In this document: positions 1-7,964 of the stretch, in pieces
How positions within the stretch are numbered: the first letter of the stretch is position 1
Layout: each line of letters opens with the position of its first letter
Source of the DNA: Cloacimonetes bacterium TCS60
GTDB taxonomy: Bacteria > Cloacimonadota > Cloacimonadia > JGIOTU-2
NCBI GenBank assembly: GCA_001577135.1
Contig: LSCK01000091.1
Location: 1 to 10,896, forward strand
Direction: 5' to 3'
DNA: 10,896 bases
Position numbers and translations under genes: made by a program
Notes under the pieces: generated by a model
The model's input: only the letters and a program-made list of their open reading frames with translations
Databases searched by the model: none
What the model was told of the DNA's origin: nothing

Positions 1-1
1 A

Positions 2-895
2 AATAGTTACTATTTTCCCAATTTTATGCCTGCTGCTGAGACTATCTGGGATGGCAATAACTTTACCTATAATGAAGTTCCTGAAATGCCAGGAGTTGAT
101 CCACTCTCCGGCCATACAGTGCCGTGGGAAATTGAAGATGGCGACACAATAACTTATCCTGTAGTGGCCTGGAGCACTTATGAAGATGAACTATTCCATG
201 AGAATACCATGAAGAATGCAATAAATTTTGATAATGGCTGGATGGTGCAAATGTGGGCTGATGGGACTTACATAACCTTGAACTCGCTGGGAGAACCCGG
301 CTATGAGGATTATGCTACACATCCAATTATCTACATCTCTGCCTCACTTGATTATGGTGAACATTGGTCTGAACCTATAGAGCTCACAGATATATCTGAT
401 CCGGATATCAATTTTATGGAACAGATTACTGTCTATCCCTATCTTTGTGATGAAATTGTAGATTTAGGCAATAGTTGGGGGCAAATCCATTTTGCCTACT
501 TCGATGACAACTCCTTTGGTTCCTATTTATACGGTGGTGGACAAAATAGTGGTGGACAAATTATGTATGGCTCAATTAAAATTGATTTTAACTATTGGCC
601 ATCTGTTGACGCTCCCGGAAATATAATATCCTCCTTTCATCTACATAATGATCCGAATCCTTTTAATAATTATACGGATATTTCCTTTAAAGCTCCCTTA
701 GAAATACGGGATAGCAAAATTAGAATATATAACACTCGAGGACAATTGGTTAAGATACTCACTCCCTCTACAGATAACTCCGTAAAATGGTATGGTAAAG
801 ACAATAATGATATTGATGTAGCAAATGGAATTTATTTTTACAAGTTGGAAACAAAATATGGTAATGTGGTAAATAAAATGTTGTTGAGTAGATGA
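2..895 (+). CDS. Secreted Asp-box protein with C-terminal sorting domain (5' partial)
   Basis: The reading frame is open to the left edge, and the first in-frame ATG (26) has no Shine-Dalgarno, so only the C-terminal part of a larger protein is present. Numbering from that ATG, residues 107-114 (SLDYGEHW) match the Asp-box pattern S-x-D-x-G-x-x-W of sialidase-like beta-propellers, with His where Thr is common. The preceding part, rich in Trp and Tyr, fits propeller blades. From about residue 204 to the end (289) is an FlgD-like / type A T9SS sorting domain: a PNPF start, then IRIYNTRGQLVK, then the GIYFYKL strand and a basic C-terminus. Such domains send proteins through the type IX system to the outside or the cell surface. 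I see no sialidase catalytic residues in what remains, so the substrate is unknown. It converges with the minus-strand gene across a shared terminator. Confidence 0.85.
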   Translation, partial: NSYYFPNFMPAAETIWDGNNFTYNEVPEMPGVDPLSGHTVPWEIEDGDTITYPVVAWSTYEDELFHENTMKNAINFDNGWMVQMWADGTYITLNSLGEPGYEDYATHPIIYISASLDYGEHWSEPIELTDISDPDINFMEQITVYPYLCDEIVDLGNSWGQIHFAYFDDNSFGSYLYGGGQNSGGQIMYGSIKIDFNYWPSVDAPGNIISSFHLHNDPNPFNNYTDISFKAPLEIRDSKIRIYNTRGQLVKILTPSTDNSVKWYGKDNNDIDVANGIYFYKLETKYGNVVNKMLLSR

Positions 896-927
896 TGTAA
901 ATAGCAGATTGTGTGCAAAGATGAAAA

Positions 928-959
928 AAAGAGCGGTTAGAAAATTCTAGCCGCTCTTT
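928..959. terminator. Bidirectional intrinsic terminator between convergent genes
   Basis: Arms 928-940 (AAAGAGCGGTTAG) and 947-959 (CTAGCCGCTCTTT) pair over 13 bp with a single G-T wobble around a 6-nt loop (AAAATT). Read on the minus strand, the stem is followed by a run of seven T, an excellent tract for ending the gene that stops at 987. Read on the plus strand, it ends in TTT then AAATTT, a weaker tract serving the gene that stops at 895. Confidence 0.9.
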
Positions 960-986
960 AAATTTAGTTTAATTGTAAATTTATAA

Positions 987-3686
987 TTATTTAACCATCA
1001 TGAATTTACTGGTTTTTATTTTGTTATCAATATTAAGTCTATAGAAGTAAATTCCAGAACTAACTCTCATACCTTGAGCATCTAGTCCATTCCAGGTTTT
1101 TGTGTTCAAGCCAGCAGAAATTTTGGAATCATTACAAACCGTGGCAATTTTCTGACCAAGAATATTGTAGATCTCAAGAGTAACGGGAGAACTTTCTTTT
1201 ACATAGAATGAAATATTTAAGCTGCCCTTTGTGGGATTGGGGTAGGCATTAGCCTGAAAGAAGTTATTGTTCTGATTGAGCATGAGTTTAGCTGGCATAC
1301 TTGGTTCTGAAGTGGATAAAACAGATACATTATCTATAGCCCAGCCAGAAGACCATGTGTTATTATCGTTAAAATGAAATCCAATCTGGAAAGAGTCAAT
1401 TTCAGAATCGCGCAATAATGAGGAGATATTTACAGAGTATGTCTGCCAAGTTTCGTCTGAGTAATCTTCCATTTCTATTATACTGTAAACATCTTTCCAG
1501 TTGCCATCGACATTTAGGGAAATATAAGCACTACCGTCGTATTTATTACTATAGAAATTATCGAATTTAAGATAAACTTTGTCATCACCGGTCAAACCTG
1601 TAATAGCTGGCATGGCAAGATAGCAATTAGTACGAACCCCACTTCCTGCAACATCATCGTTTACCCAACCGTAGGGTCCGTCATCAGTTGTTACAGGAAA
1701 CCATTGGCTGCTACCAGAATCACTAGCATTCCAGGTAGAGCTCTCATCACCTTTATTTACTTGACTCCAGACAGGATCGAGACCATTAGAAAAATCTTCA
1801 ATTACTTTAGCTGTGTCCTGGCAAATATGCACGTATTCCAGTGAAAACATTAAATGTTTAATAATATTTTTCTTATCTGTAACACTTTTTGTTCCCCATT
1901 TGTCAAAGGGCCAAAAAGTAAAATTAGATATACTGGGAAACTCTATTTGGTAATTATAATTAGTGGTACCACGATATACTGTATCAGCTGGTGTACCAGA
2001 GCCATTACCACGGTAGCAGTATACTCCACCATATCTTAGTGAATCGCCTGACGGTTCATCCCAGGAGAATTCAATGTGGTCATCATAAACCTGATAGTCC
2101 AGGTTGGATATATTATCAACTACGAAATCAGGAGTATTTTCAGGCCAGATATAGGAAGTGTCGGAAGTGCCATATTCAGGATATTCCAGAGTAGCAAAGT
2201 AAAAATAAGCAGAATCAGTGGATGCTTCATAATCAGGATATTCTAGAACACCGGAATCAAAATATTGGGAAGACGCAGGATCAGAGAAATCTTTTAGTAA
2301 TGAAAATGTAGATAACTTGTCATCTGTAGAGCGATAGAGCTTTATATTATCGTCAGAGCTACAATCTTGACTGGGAGCCCATTTTTGCACTTTTATATTA
2401 TTGTAAAACATCTCTGTACTGATGCCTATTTGGGGAGCAGGAGCTATGGTTTGAATATCTTGAGGATCTAATGAACTTTCGTTACCATTAAAATCTACAG
2501 CACTAACATTTAGCTCATAAATCTCATTATATAATTGATACTCATACTCAGTAGGATCAGGATCGGGATCGTCAGTAAAAAGGATACTATAAGAATCAAC
2601 GCTTCCATCAAACTGAACGTTAGTTAATAAAACATCACCACTATAGATATTGTAGGAAGAAATATCAAAAGCATATGGATTTGTCCAGCGGAAAGTTAAA
2701 CCATTCCCGGGAGTCCAGTTAGTGCCTGTTCGTATATCACTTGGTTTAGGGGGATTATTCTCGTCAGCAATGAAGCCAGTATCTGCTTTGGAATAATTTG
2801 TGCTATGAATGTCTCCATTGAAAATAGAATATGCTTGATATATGTAAGCAGAATCTTTTTTTACCTCTTCATCAATGTACATAGTATCAGTTAATATAGT
2901 GGAATTGTCTGGAATCTGCTTGAATTTGCTATCAACATATAGCTTTTTGAACAACTGGTAACCGGTTAACTCTATACTACGCTTTTTAGTATTGACGGGA
3001 GCTCTGGATTTAATAGAAGTTATTTTGTCTGTATTATGTGGAACGACAAAGAATTCAGTTATGTTAACTTTTGAACCAGCAATATTAACATCATCTAAGC
3101 AGACCAGATCTCCATTACCACCCAAATACCGAAAAGCTATTTTGATGCTTGAACTGTAATCGTCAAGATTAACTGAATACTCCTTAAATTCCCATTCGTT
3201 GTCTAAATTTTCTCCGTTACAAATTAGCAGAGTATCGTAAGAGTTGAAATCATCATCAGAAGCTAGAACGTAAACCGGGGAGTTAGCTCCAAAAGCCTTG
3301 GAAGTACCTAGATAAAAGATAAGTTCATCACCACTTGTGACATTGTATTCAGGAGAAATAAGCCATTCATCCTGAGAATCTGGTTCATATGTCCAGGGAA
3401 CGCAAGCAGCATAAGATCCGGAATGTACGTAGTTAGTATTGTTCATTATTTGCCAGGTGTGTTCAGAGTCCTGAACATCAATAGACCAGTCTTCAGGAGG
3501 CATTTGAGCTGATTCAAAACCTTGCCCGAACTCAGGTGGTGTAGGTGCTTCCCAGTTAATCGTAATATTGTCTGCATTACCTTTGGAGGCAGTTAGATTG
3601 ATAGGAGCAGGATAAATGTCTGCAAAAAGGTAGCTAGAGAAGCCTAGCACAAATAAAGTAATTAAAGCTAATTTTATATTTTTCAT
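987..3686 (-). CDS. Secreted multidomain protein: FN3, two jelly-roll domains, T9SS sorting domain
   Basis: 899 aa starting at MKNIKLAL. This start has a perfect Shine-Dalgarno (AAAGGAGT, 3691-3698) and is followed at once by a 22-residue signal peptide ending LFA; an ATG at 3725 lies inside the upstream gene and is rejected. Domains in order: first half of an FN3-like domain (about 25-48), a MAM-like/choice-of-anchor-J jelly roll (56-204), a region completing the FN3 fold (239-299), FN3-like domains (311-415, 417-513, 522-625), a second jelly roll (628-790), and a type A T9SS sorting domain (813-899) with YPNP, LEIYNILGQ and SGIYFYRL strands. It probably sits on or outside the outer membrane. 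Jelly rolls of this kind often bind carbohydrate or protein, but nothing here fixes a ligand and no protease or glycosidase active site is visible. It lies 10 nt after the lipoprotein gene, so the two are co-transcribed. Confidence 0.88.
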   Translation of the reverse strand: MKNIKLALITLFVLGFSSYLFADIYPAPINLTASKGNADNITINWEAPTPPEFGQGFESAQMPPEDWSIDVQDSEHTWQIMNNTNYVHSGSYAACVPWTYEPDSQDEWLISPEYNVTSGDELIFYLGTSKAFGANSPVYVLASDDDFNSYDTLLICNGENLDNEWEFKEYSVNLDDYSSSIKIAFRYLGGNGDLVCLDDVNIAGSKVNITEFFVVPHNTDKITSIKSRAPVNTKKRSIELTGYQLFKKLYVDSKFKQIPDNSTILTDTMYIDEEVKKDSAYIYQAYSIFNGDIHSTNYSKADTGFIADENNPPKPSDIRTGTNWTPGNGLTFRWTNPYAFDISSYNIYSGDVLLTNVQFDGSVDSYSILFTDDPDPDPTEYEYQLYNEIYELNVSAVDFNGNESSLDPQDIQTIAPAPQIGISTEMFYNNIKVQKWAPSQDCSSDDNIKLYRSTDDKLSTFSLLKDFSDPASSQYFDSGVLEYPDYEASTDSAYFYFATLEYPEYGTSDTSYIWPENTPDFVVDNISNLDYQVYDDHIEFSWDEPSGDSLRYGGVYCYRGNGSGTPADTVYRGTTNYNYQIEFPSISNFTFWPFDKWGTKSVTDKKNIIKHLMFSLEYVHICQDTAKVIEDFSNGLDPVWSQVNKGDESSTWNASDSGSSQWFPVTTDDGPYGWVNDDVAGSGVRTNCYLAMPAITGLTGDDKVYLKFDNFYSNKYDGSAYISLNVDGNWKDVYSIIEMEDYSDETWQTYSVNISSLLRDSEIDSFQIGFHFNDNNTWSSGWAIDNVSVLSTSEPSMPAKLMLNQNNNFFQANAYPNPTKGSLNISFYVKESSPVTLEIYNILGQKIATVCNDSKISAGLNTKTWNGLDAQGMRVSSGIYFYRLNIDNKIKTSKFMMVK

Positions 3687-3696
3687 TGTAACTCCT

Positions 3697-6213
3697 TTAT
3701 TGGTTCCAAATTTCATCAATAACATTATTCATAAAGACCTTAGCATCAATGAATTTCATATAATAAAGAGGAAAGCCAAGAATATAGGTTGTGCCTGTTG
3801 TTCCAGGATCTTTTGTATACTTGGATGCTATGCAGCCATCATAGTTATCAGGATTAGGAACAGATTCTTTTGGTATTCCTTTAAAAATAGGGGTAGCTTC
3901 AGAAAGTGTTAAGAAAGTAGCATTTCCTATTCCTCCCAGGGGACCACTACTAAAATAAGCAGGGAAGTAATATTCAACACCAGGTATAGGAAGTTTAACT
4001 AGACTATCTTCAATTGCCATTTCAAAATCAAATCCATTTACACCACTAGCACCAGCGAGGATACCATTAGGATAGATTGCCTCTTCAGCAGAACCTTTCC
4101 ATGGTAGCGATTTATTCATTGAGTAACTATTAGAGGAGAATCCAGCAAAATTCGTTAAGAATGAATTACTTTCACCTTCTGGATCATACAGGTTAGCTCC
4201 AGCAGAGAATACGATGTTTCCACCATTATTCACAAATAAGGTCAGGATGTCTGTAGAAGTGCGGAAATTATCACTAGAGTTAAAGTAAAATTTTCCTCTA
4301 TTATTTGAATGCCATATTATTGTTTTGTAATTAAAAATATCAGAAAGTGAGAAGAATGCTGCTTGAGTGTGGCCAATATCAGAGTTCAATACTTTAATAG
4401 GATCTGAACTGTTTAACATTTCTAAAGTGTCAATTTGGCCCTCGCCTATTATAGCTCCAAAGCTTTCTTCCACAAGTTCACCGTAAAAGTTGTTAACAGA
4501 ATCGATTGGAGAGAAAAACATGTTATCAGGGGTATTATTGACCAGTAGTACATCAGGTTTTTGAGTAGGCAATTCGGGGAGTACAAAGTTTATAGTGGCA
4601 GGAGTCGGATCAACTGCTCCTTGTATATCTCTAGCTCTTACTTCAAATGTATGTTCACCGGGATTGATTTTTATTTCGCCCGGATGGTTAATAATTCTGC
4701 ACACTTGATTGTCTTCGATTGGGATACGTAACCATTTTTCACCAGTATCTGAATCAGTTACAATTTCTCCTAAGGGTGGTAAATTATCAATGCCGTCATC
4801 CAGTTGTATCTCCATATGAGTTACATCACAATAATAGGAGCAATATCCTGGAGGTATTACTGGATTTTCTGGATCGCCTCCAATAATTTGGGTAACTGGC
4901 AGATCTTCGTCATAGGAAAAAGTATATCCCTTAAATGATCTCGTAGCCTTTCCAGCAGTAATCTTGGTCATATATTCACCAAAATATTCCCAGCGAAAGT
5001 TGATTTCCATATCATCCGACCATACTGCTGTAAGGGTGGTATCCCTATTGTAATAAAATTGAGTTCCATAGTGAATGTCGCTATCTACTTCTCTTTGTGG
5101 AACTTCAATGTCTACATTAGTGGGTAAGTATGTAAGATAATGGTTATCACCTAAAGCAAAAACGTTGGGAAGCACGTTGAGAAATGGTTGGGTATTTCCC
5201 ATAAATGGTCTTGCTTCTGGTTTGAAATAACCTCTGACAAAAAATGAAGCAGTAGCATAGTTGGGATCTTCAATACCCGCTTTATCAACCGCTTTAACTT
5301 GCAGTTGAGTTAACTCGTTAATATCGTTTGCTTCAAGCTGTAGAAATAATTTACTGGGATCATCGTTCTCTTCTGTGGTTTTCCAGGTTGAATCCCCGTT
5401 AACGAAGCCAAGAACGTCTGACCCAATAGAAAATTCATAGCCACTAAAACCTATACCTAATGTGTCTTCTCTAGCACCAACTCGAGCTACACGAGCAACT
5501 CTGTACTTGTAGTATGCTGCCTTAGCTCCATAGCCATACGGATCGGGATCCTGGACGCTGAATTCAAAATTAATAGCTGTTCCAACTCTGCAAGAATCAA
5601 TATTTCCCTGTGAAGTGGAAATGTAGGTGGTTGGTATAGCAGAATATGTACAAAAATATTTAGTAGCGGTGTTTGAAATATTACCTCGATCGTCCTTACA
5701 TTTTACTTCAAATTTACCAAAATTATGTCTAAAATCAGAAGTGTCTGTGGATGGAAAATAAACTGTGGCTCTGGGAAATCTTTCGTCCGGGGCTGTCCAT
5801 ATTAAGGAATCACCATTTGGTTGTTCGTGTAAAACCCAGCCGAAATTTTCTTCCGTTTCATCAATAGTCACACCATAAGCTTTATCATAATTCCACTCAC
5901 TATTAAGAGAATCCCAGGTGCCGATTCTGTAGGCATAAGATTTAACAACACCATCTTCATCATAAGCATTCCAGTAGATTGTCTGTTGAAATATGGAATC
6001 ATATAAAGCAGGATTGATAGAGTCGCCAATCGTGTGGAAAAATGTGGAGTCCATAACTCCTTCCGGTTTGGTAATCCCACTGTATTCAGTCAGCTCAACT
6101 ACGGGATTTTTGGCAGTATTAAGCGATCCTTTACGATCACAACTTAGTATAGTCAATGATAAACTTAGCATGATTAGAAAACTAATCACATAAGTAGTTT
6201 TACTTTTCTTCAT
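3697..6213 (-). CDS. Large surface lipoprotein with Ig-like repeats and a C-terminal GATase-like domain
   Basis: 838 aa starting at MKKSKTTY. GGAGG (6218-6222) lies 4 nt upstream; a TTG start 51 nt further upstream would lie in the spacer and is rejected. Residues 1-24 form a lipoprotein signal (basic start, long hydrophobic run, TILS before Cys25), so the protein is lipidated and anchored in a membrane, probably the outer one. Three Ig/FN3-like units follow (about 81-190, 214-327, 398-544). Each has an opening aromatic strand, a Y-x-YR or similar strand, and a closing strand of the form V-x-A/C-x-D-x-x-G. A CSYYC pair lies near 458-462. From about 552 (KPDVLLVNN) to 836 the alternating beta strands and helices, including IIWHSNNRG and FVNNGGNIVFSAGA, suggest a Rossmann/class I glutamine amidotransferase-like fold, as in ThuA-like or DUF4350-like domains; I see no Cys-His-Glu triad, so enzymatic activity is not claimed. 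The following secreted-protein gene is a likely functional partner. Confidence 0.85.
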   Translation of the reverse strand: MKKSKTTYVISFLIMLSLSLTILSCDRKGSLNTAKNPVVELTEYSGITKPEGVMDSTFFHTIGDSINPALYDSIFQQTIYWNAYDEDGVVKSYAYRIGTWDSLNSEWNYDKAYGVTIDETEENFGWVLHEQPNGDSLIWTAPDERFPRATVYFPSTDTSDFRHNFGKFEVKCKDDRGNISNTATKYFCTYSAIPTTYISTSQGNIDSCRVGTAINFEFSVQDPDPYGYGAKAAYYKYRVARVARVGAREDTLGIGFSGYEFSIGSDVLGFVNGDSTWKTTEENDDPSKLFLQLEANDINELTQLQVKAVDKAGIEDPNYATASFFVRGYFKPEARPFMGNTQPFLNVLPNVFALGDNHYLTYLPTNVDIEVPQREVDSDIHYGTQFYYNRDTTLTAVWSDDMEINFRWEYFGEYMTKITAGKATRSFKGYTFSYDEDLPVTQIIGGDPENPVIPPGYCSYYCDVTHMEIQLDDGIDNLPPLGEIVTDSDTGEKWLRIPIEDNQVCRIINHPGEIKINPGEHTFEVRARDIQGAVDPTPATINFVLPELPTQKPDVLLVNNTPDNMFFSPIDSVNNFYGELVEESFGAIIGEGQIDTLEMLNSSDPIKVLNSDIGHTQAAFFSLSDIFNYKTIIWHSNNRGKFYFNSSDNFRTSTDILTLFVNNGGNIVFSAGANLYDPEGESNSFLTNFAGFSSNSYSMNKSLPWKGSAEEAIYPNGILAGASGVNGFDFEMAIEDSLVKLPIPGVEYYFPAYFSSGPLGGIGNATFLTLSEATPIFKGIPKESVPNPDNYDGCIASKYTKDPGTTGTTYILGFPLYYMKFIDAKVFMNNVIDEIWNQ

Positions 6214-6234
6214 TCGTCCTCCAATAATTTGTAC

Positions 6235-6264
6235 AATAGAAAAGAATCTATCAATTTTAGTCAA
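6235..6264 (-). promoter_or_regulatory. Possible promoter for the lipoprotein / secreted-protein pair
   Basis: In the 74-nt AT-rich spacer after folD, minus-strand TTGACT (6259-6264, five of six matches to the sigma-70 -35 box) is followed after 18 nt by TCTATT (6235-6240, four of six to TATAAT). A start near 6228 would leave a leader of about 15 nt including the GGAGG. No intrinsic terminator separates it from folD, so read-through is also possible. The -10 box is weak and promoter rules in this lineage are uncertain. Confidence 0.3.
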
Positions 6265-6287
6265 TGAAATAAATTATTTTCTTACAC

Positions 6288-7157
6288 TTATTTATTTTGA
6301 ACAGCCTTGACAATATTTGATAAGAGAACAGCTGTAGTTATAGAGCCAATTCCACCGGGAACAGGAGTAATAGCATCAACTTTGGGAACAAGATCATCAA
6401 AGTCAACATCGCCCACATATTTATGTTGCTTTGTATCCTTGTCAAGAATTCTGTTTATACCTACATCTATAATAATTGAATCACTGGAAACATATTTAGA
6501 TGTAATAAATTTTGCTTTCCCTATGGCAACAATTAGTATGTCCGCTGATTTGGTGATCTGGGCTAACTGTTTAGTGTGTGAGTGACAAATAGTTACAGTA
6601 GCATTGGCATTTTGTTTTTTCTGAATTAAAAGGTTGGCAAGAGGTTTACCTACAATATTACTTCTACCCAAAATTACAATCTTTTTACTATCTGTTTTGA
6701 TGTGATAGAATTGCAATAGTTTTAATACTGCAGCTGGAGTATTAGGAAGGAAAGTGTCTTTTCCCAACACTAGTTTACCCATGTTTAAAGGGTTAAGGCA
6801 GTCTACATCCTTAGCAGGATCAATCAGAGCAGTTACTTTATCGGTAGAAATATGGTCAGGGAGTGGCATCATTATTTGTATAGCATCAGTATCAGGATCG
6901 TTGTTAAGTAGATGAAGTTTTTCAATTAATAAATTCTGTTTGATGTCAGTCGGTAATTTTATTAGCTCTGCCTGAATATTAACTTTTTTTGACTTTCTTA
7001 AAATACTTTTGGCATAATATTCTGAACCAGGATCTTCACCGACAAGCAGAATTTTAAGGTTGGGGCAAACCCGCATAGTTTTTAAATCCGCAATTTGTGA
7101 TTTTACATTAGCAAGTATTTGTTTTGCTACTTCGCCGCCGGATAGTATTTTTTTCAT
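6288..7157 (-). CDS. folD: FolD: methylenetetrahydrofolate dehydrogenase/cyclohydrolase family, divergent active site
   Basis: 289 aa, normal for FolD, which oxidises 5,10-methylene-THF with NADP+ and hydrolyses methenyl-THF to 10-formyl-THF in the cytoplasm. The start at MKKILSGGEVAKQI aligns with family N-termini; an ATG 18 nt upstream overlaps ymdB, lacks a Shine-Dalgarno and is less likely. GAGGG (7169-7173) lies 11 nt before the chosen start. The NADP half is canonical: GRSNIVGKP (164-172), ATVTICHS, DVGINR, GDVDF, ITPVPGG (263-269). The catalytic half keeps Tyr48 and DVD (117-119), but the Lys expected four residues after the Tyr is Ile52. The usual Q-L-P-L-P reads M-M-P-L-P (Met96), DVDGFHP reads DVDCLNP, and PCTP reads PNTP. 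It may therefore be dehydrogenase-only or otherwise altered. It lies 4 nt after ymdB in the operon. Confidence 0.93.
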   Translation of the reverse strand: MKKILSGGEVAKQILANVKSQIADLKTMRVCPNLKILLVGEDPGSEYYAKSILRKSKKVNIQAELIKLPTDIKQNLLIEKLHLLNNDPDTDAIQIMMPLPDHISTDKVTALIDPAKDVDCLNPLNMGKLVLGKDTFLPNTPAAVLKLLQFYHIKTDSKKIVILGRSNIVGKPLANLLIQKKQNANATVTICHSHTKQLAQITKSADILIVAIGKAKFITSKYVSSDSIIIDVGINRILDKDTKQHKYVGDVDFDDLVPKVDAITPVPGGIGSITTAVLLSNIVKAVQNK

Positions 7158-7161
7158 ATAA

Positions 7162-7962
7162 TTAATTGCCCTCATAATTATCTAATTTTAGAACAATGCG
7201 CTTAATTTTTTGCGCTTGTCCATTTGTCTCATCGATCTGAATAGAAACTCCTTGCAATTGGATATTCTTTTTAGCAGCGATAAATTTGTTGGGAATCTGT
7301 TGGCGAAAACGTGTGATTGAATTTTTGATTCTTACTCCTATGACAGAGTCGTGTGGTCCTGTCATGCCGGCATCTGTTATGTAGGCTGTTCCCCTGGGTA
7401 AGATTCTTTCGTCAGCAGTTTGAACATGAGTATGAGTGCCGACAACAGCAGAAACTCTGCCATCGAGGAACCAGCCAAATGCCTTCTTTTCAGCTGTAGC
7501 CTCAGCATGAAAATCCACAAATATAAGAGGGGTAAAGGTGCTTGTTTTTTCTAAAAATTGATTAATCTTTTGGAAAGGACAATCCACATTTACCGTAAAG
7601 GTTCTTCCCATGAGGTTAATAATAAACAGTTTTTTCCCACCAGGTAGCTTGAATTCAAAATATTCCTTCCCGGGTACATCCGAGGTGTAATTTGCTGGTT
7701 TCAATATTCTGTGTGCCCCTGAGATAAAATCGATAGATTCTCTTTTATCCCAGAGATGGTTACCAGAGGTAAGAACATCAACTCCTGAATCGAACATTTC
7801 ATTAGCAGTGTTTTTTGTAAGTCCCAATCCACCCGCGAGATTTTCACCATTAGCTATGACAAGATCAAATTCTTGATCATCTCTAAATTGCGGCAAGATT
7901 TTTTTTACTGCTTTTCTGCCGGGTTTACCAAAAATGTCACCAATAAATAATAATTTTACCAT
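7162..7962 (-). CDS. ymdB: YmdB/TIGR00282 family metallophosphoesterase
   Basis: 266 aa, the full usual length. YmdB-type enzymes are dinuclear-metal phosphodiesterases acting on 2',3'-cyclic nucleotides; in Bacillus subtilis YmdB influences biofilm and motility choice through RNA metabolism. Metal ligands are visible in family positions: Asp9 in GDIFGKPGR, Glu40-Asn41 in NGEN, Asn68-His69 in GNHLWD, His152 in DFHAEAT, and His177/His179 in GTHTHVQT. All appear intact, so activity is expected. The start ATG lies 2 nt after the rny stop with no clear Shine-Dalgarno, which suggests translational coupling. The rny-ymdB neighbourhood matches that of B. subtilis and supports a joint role in RNA turnover. 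Confidence 0.95.
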   Translation of the reverse strand: MVKLLFIGDIFGKPGRKAVKKILPQFRDDQEFDLVIANGENLAGGLGLTKNTANEMFDSGVDVLTSGNHLWDKRESIDFISGAHRILKPANYTSDVPGKEYFEFKLPGGKKLFIINLMGRTFTVNVDCPFQKINQFLEKTSTFTPLIFVDFHAEATAEKKAFGWFLDGRVSAVVGTHTHVQTADERILPRGTAYITDAGMTGPHDSVIGVRIKNSITRFRQQIPNKFIAAKKNIQLQGVSIQIDETNGQAQKIKRIVLKLDNYEGN

Positions 7963-7964
7963 AT

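Noticed and set aside
534..562. Direct repeat GGTGGACAAA in the first gene, considered as a mobile or regulatory repeat
   Set aside because: It encodes a local Gly-rich loop (GGGQNSGGQ) with only two copies, so it is ordinary coding redundancy.
1854..2194. Two short plus-strand open frames within the secreted-protein gene
   Set aside because: They overlap each other and the real minus-strand gene, and show no ribosome binding site or family motif.
3687..3725. Upstream ATG adding 13 residues to the secreted protein
   Set aside because: It lies inside the lipoprotein gene, has no Shine-Dalgarno and would bury the signal peptide. The ATG at 3686 has AAAGGAGT at good spacing.
5868..6193. Short open frames on both strands overlapping the start of the lipoprotein gene
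   Set aside because: The lipoprotein frame carries a signal peptide with lipobox and continuous Ig-like domains. The others are out-of-frame shadows.
6307..6585. 92-codon plus-strand open frame opposite folD
   Set aside because: It is antisense to the conserved NADP-binding part of folD and has no recognisable protein features.
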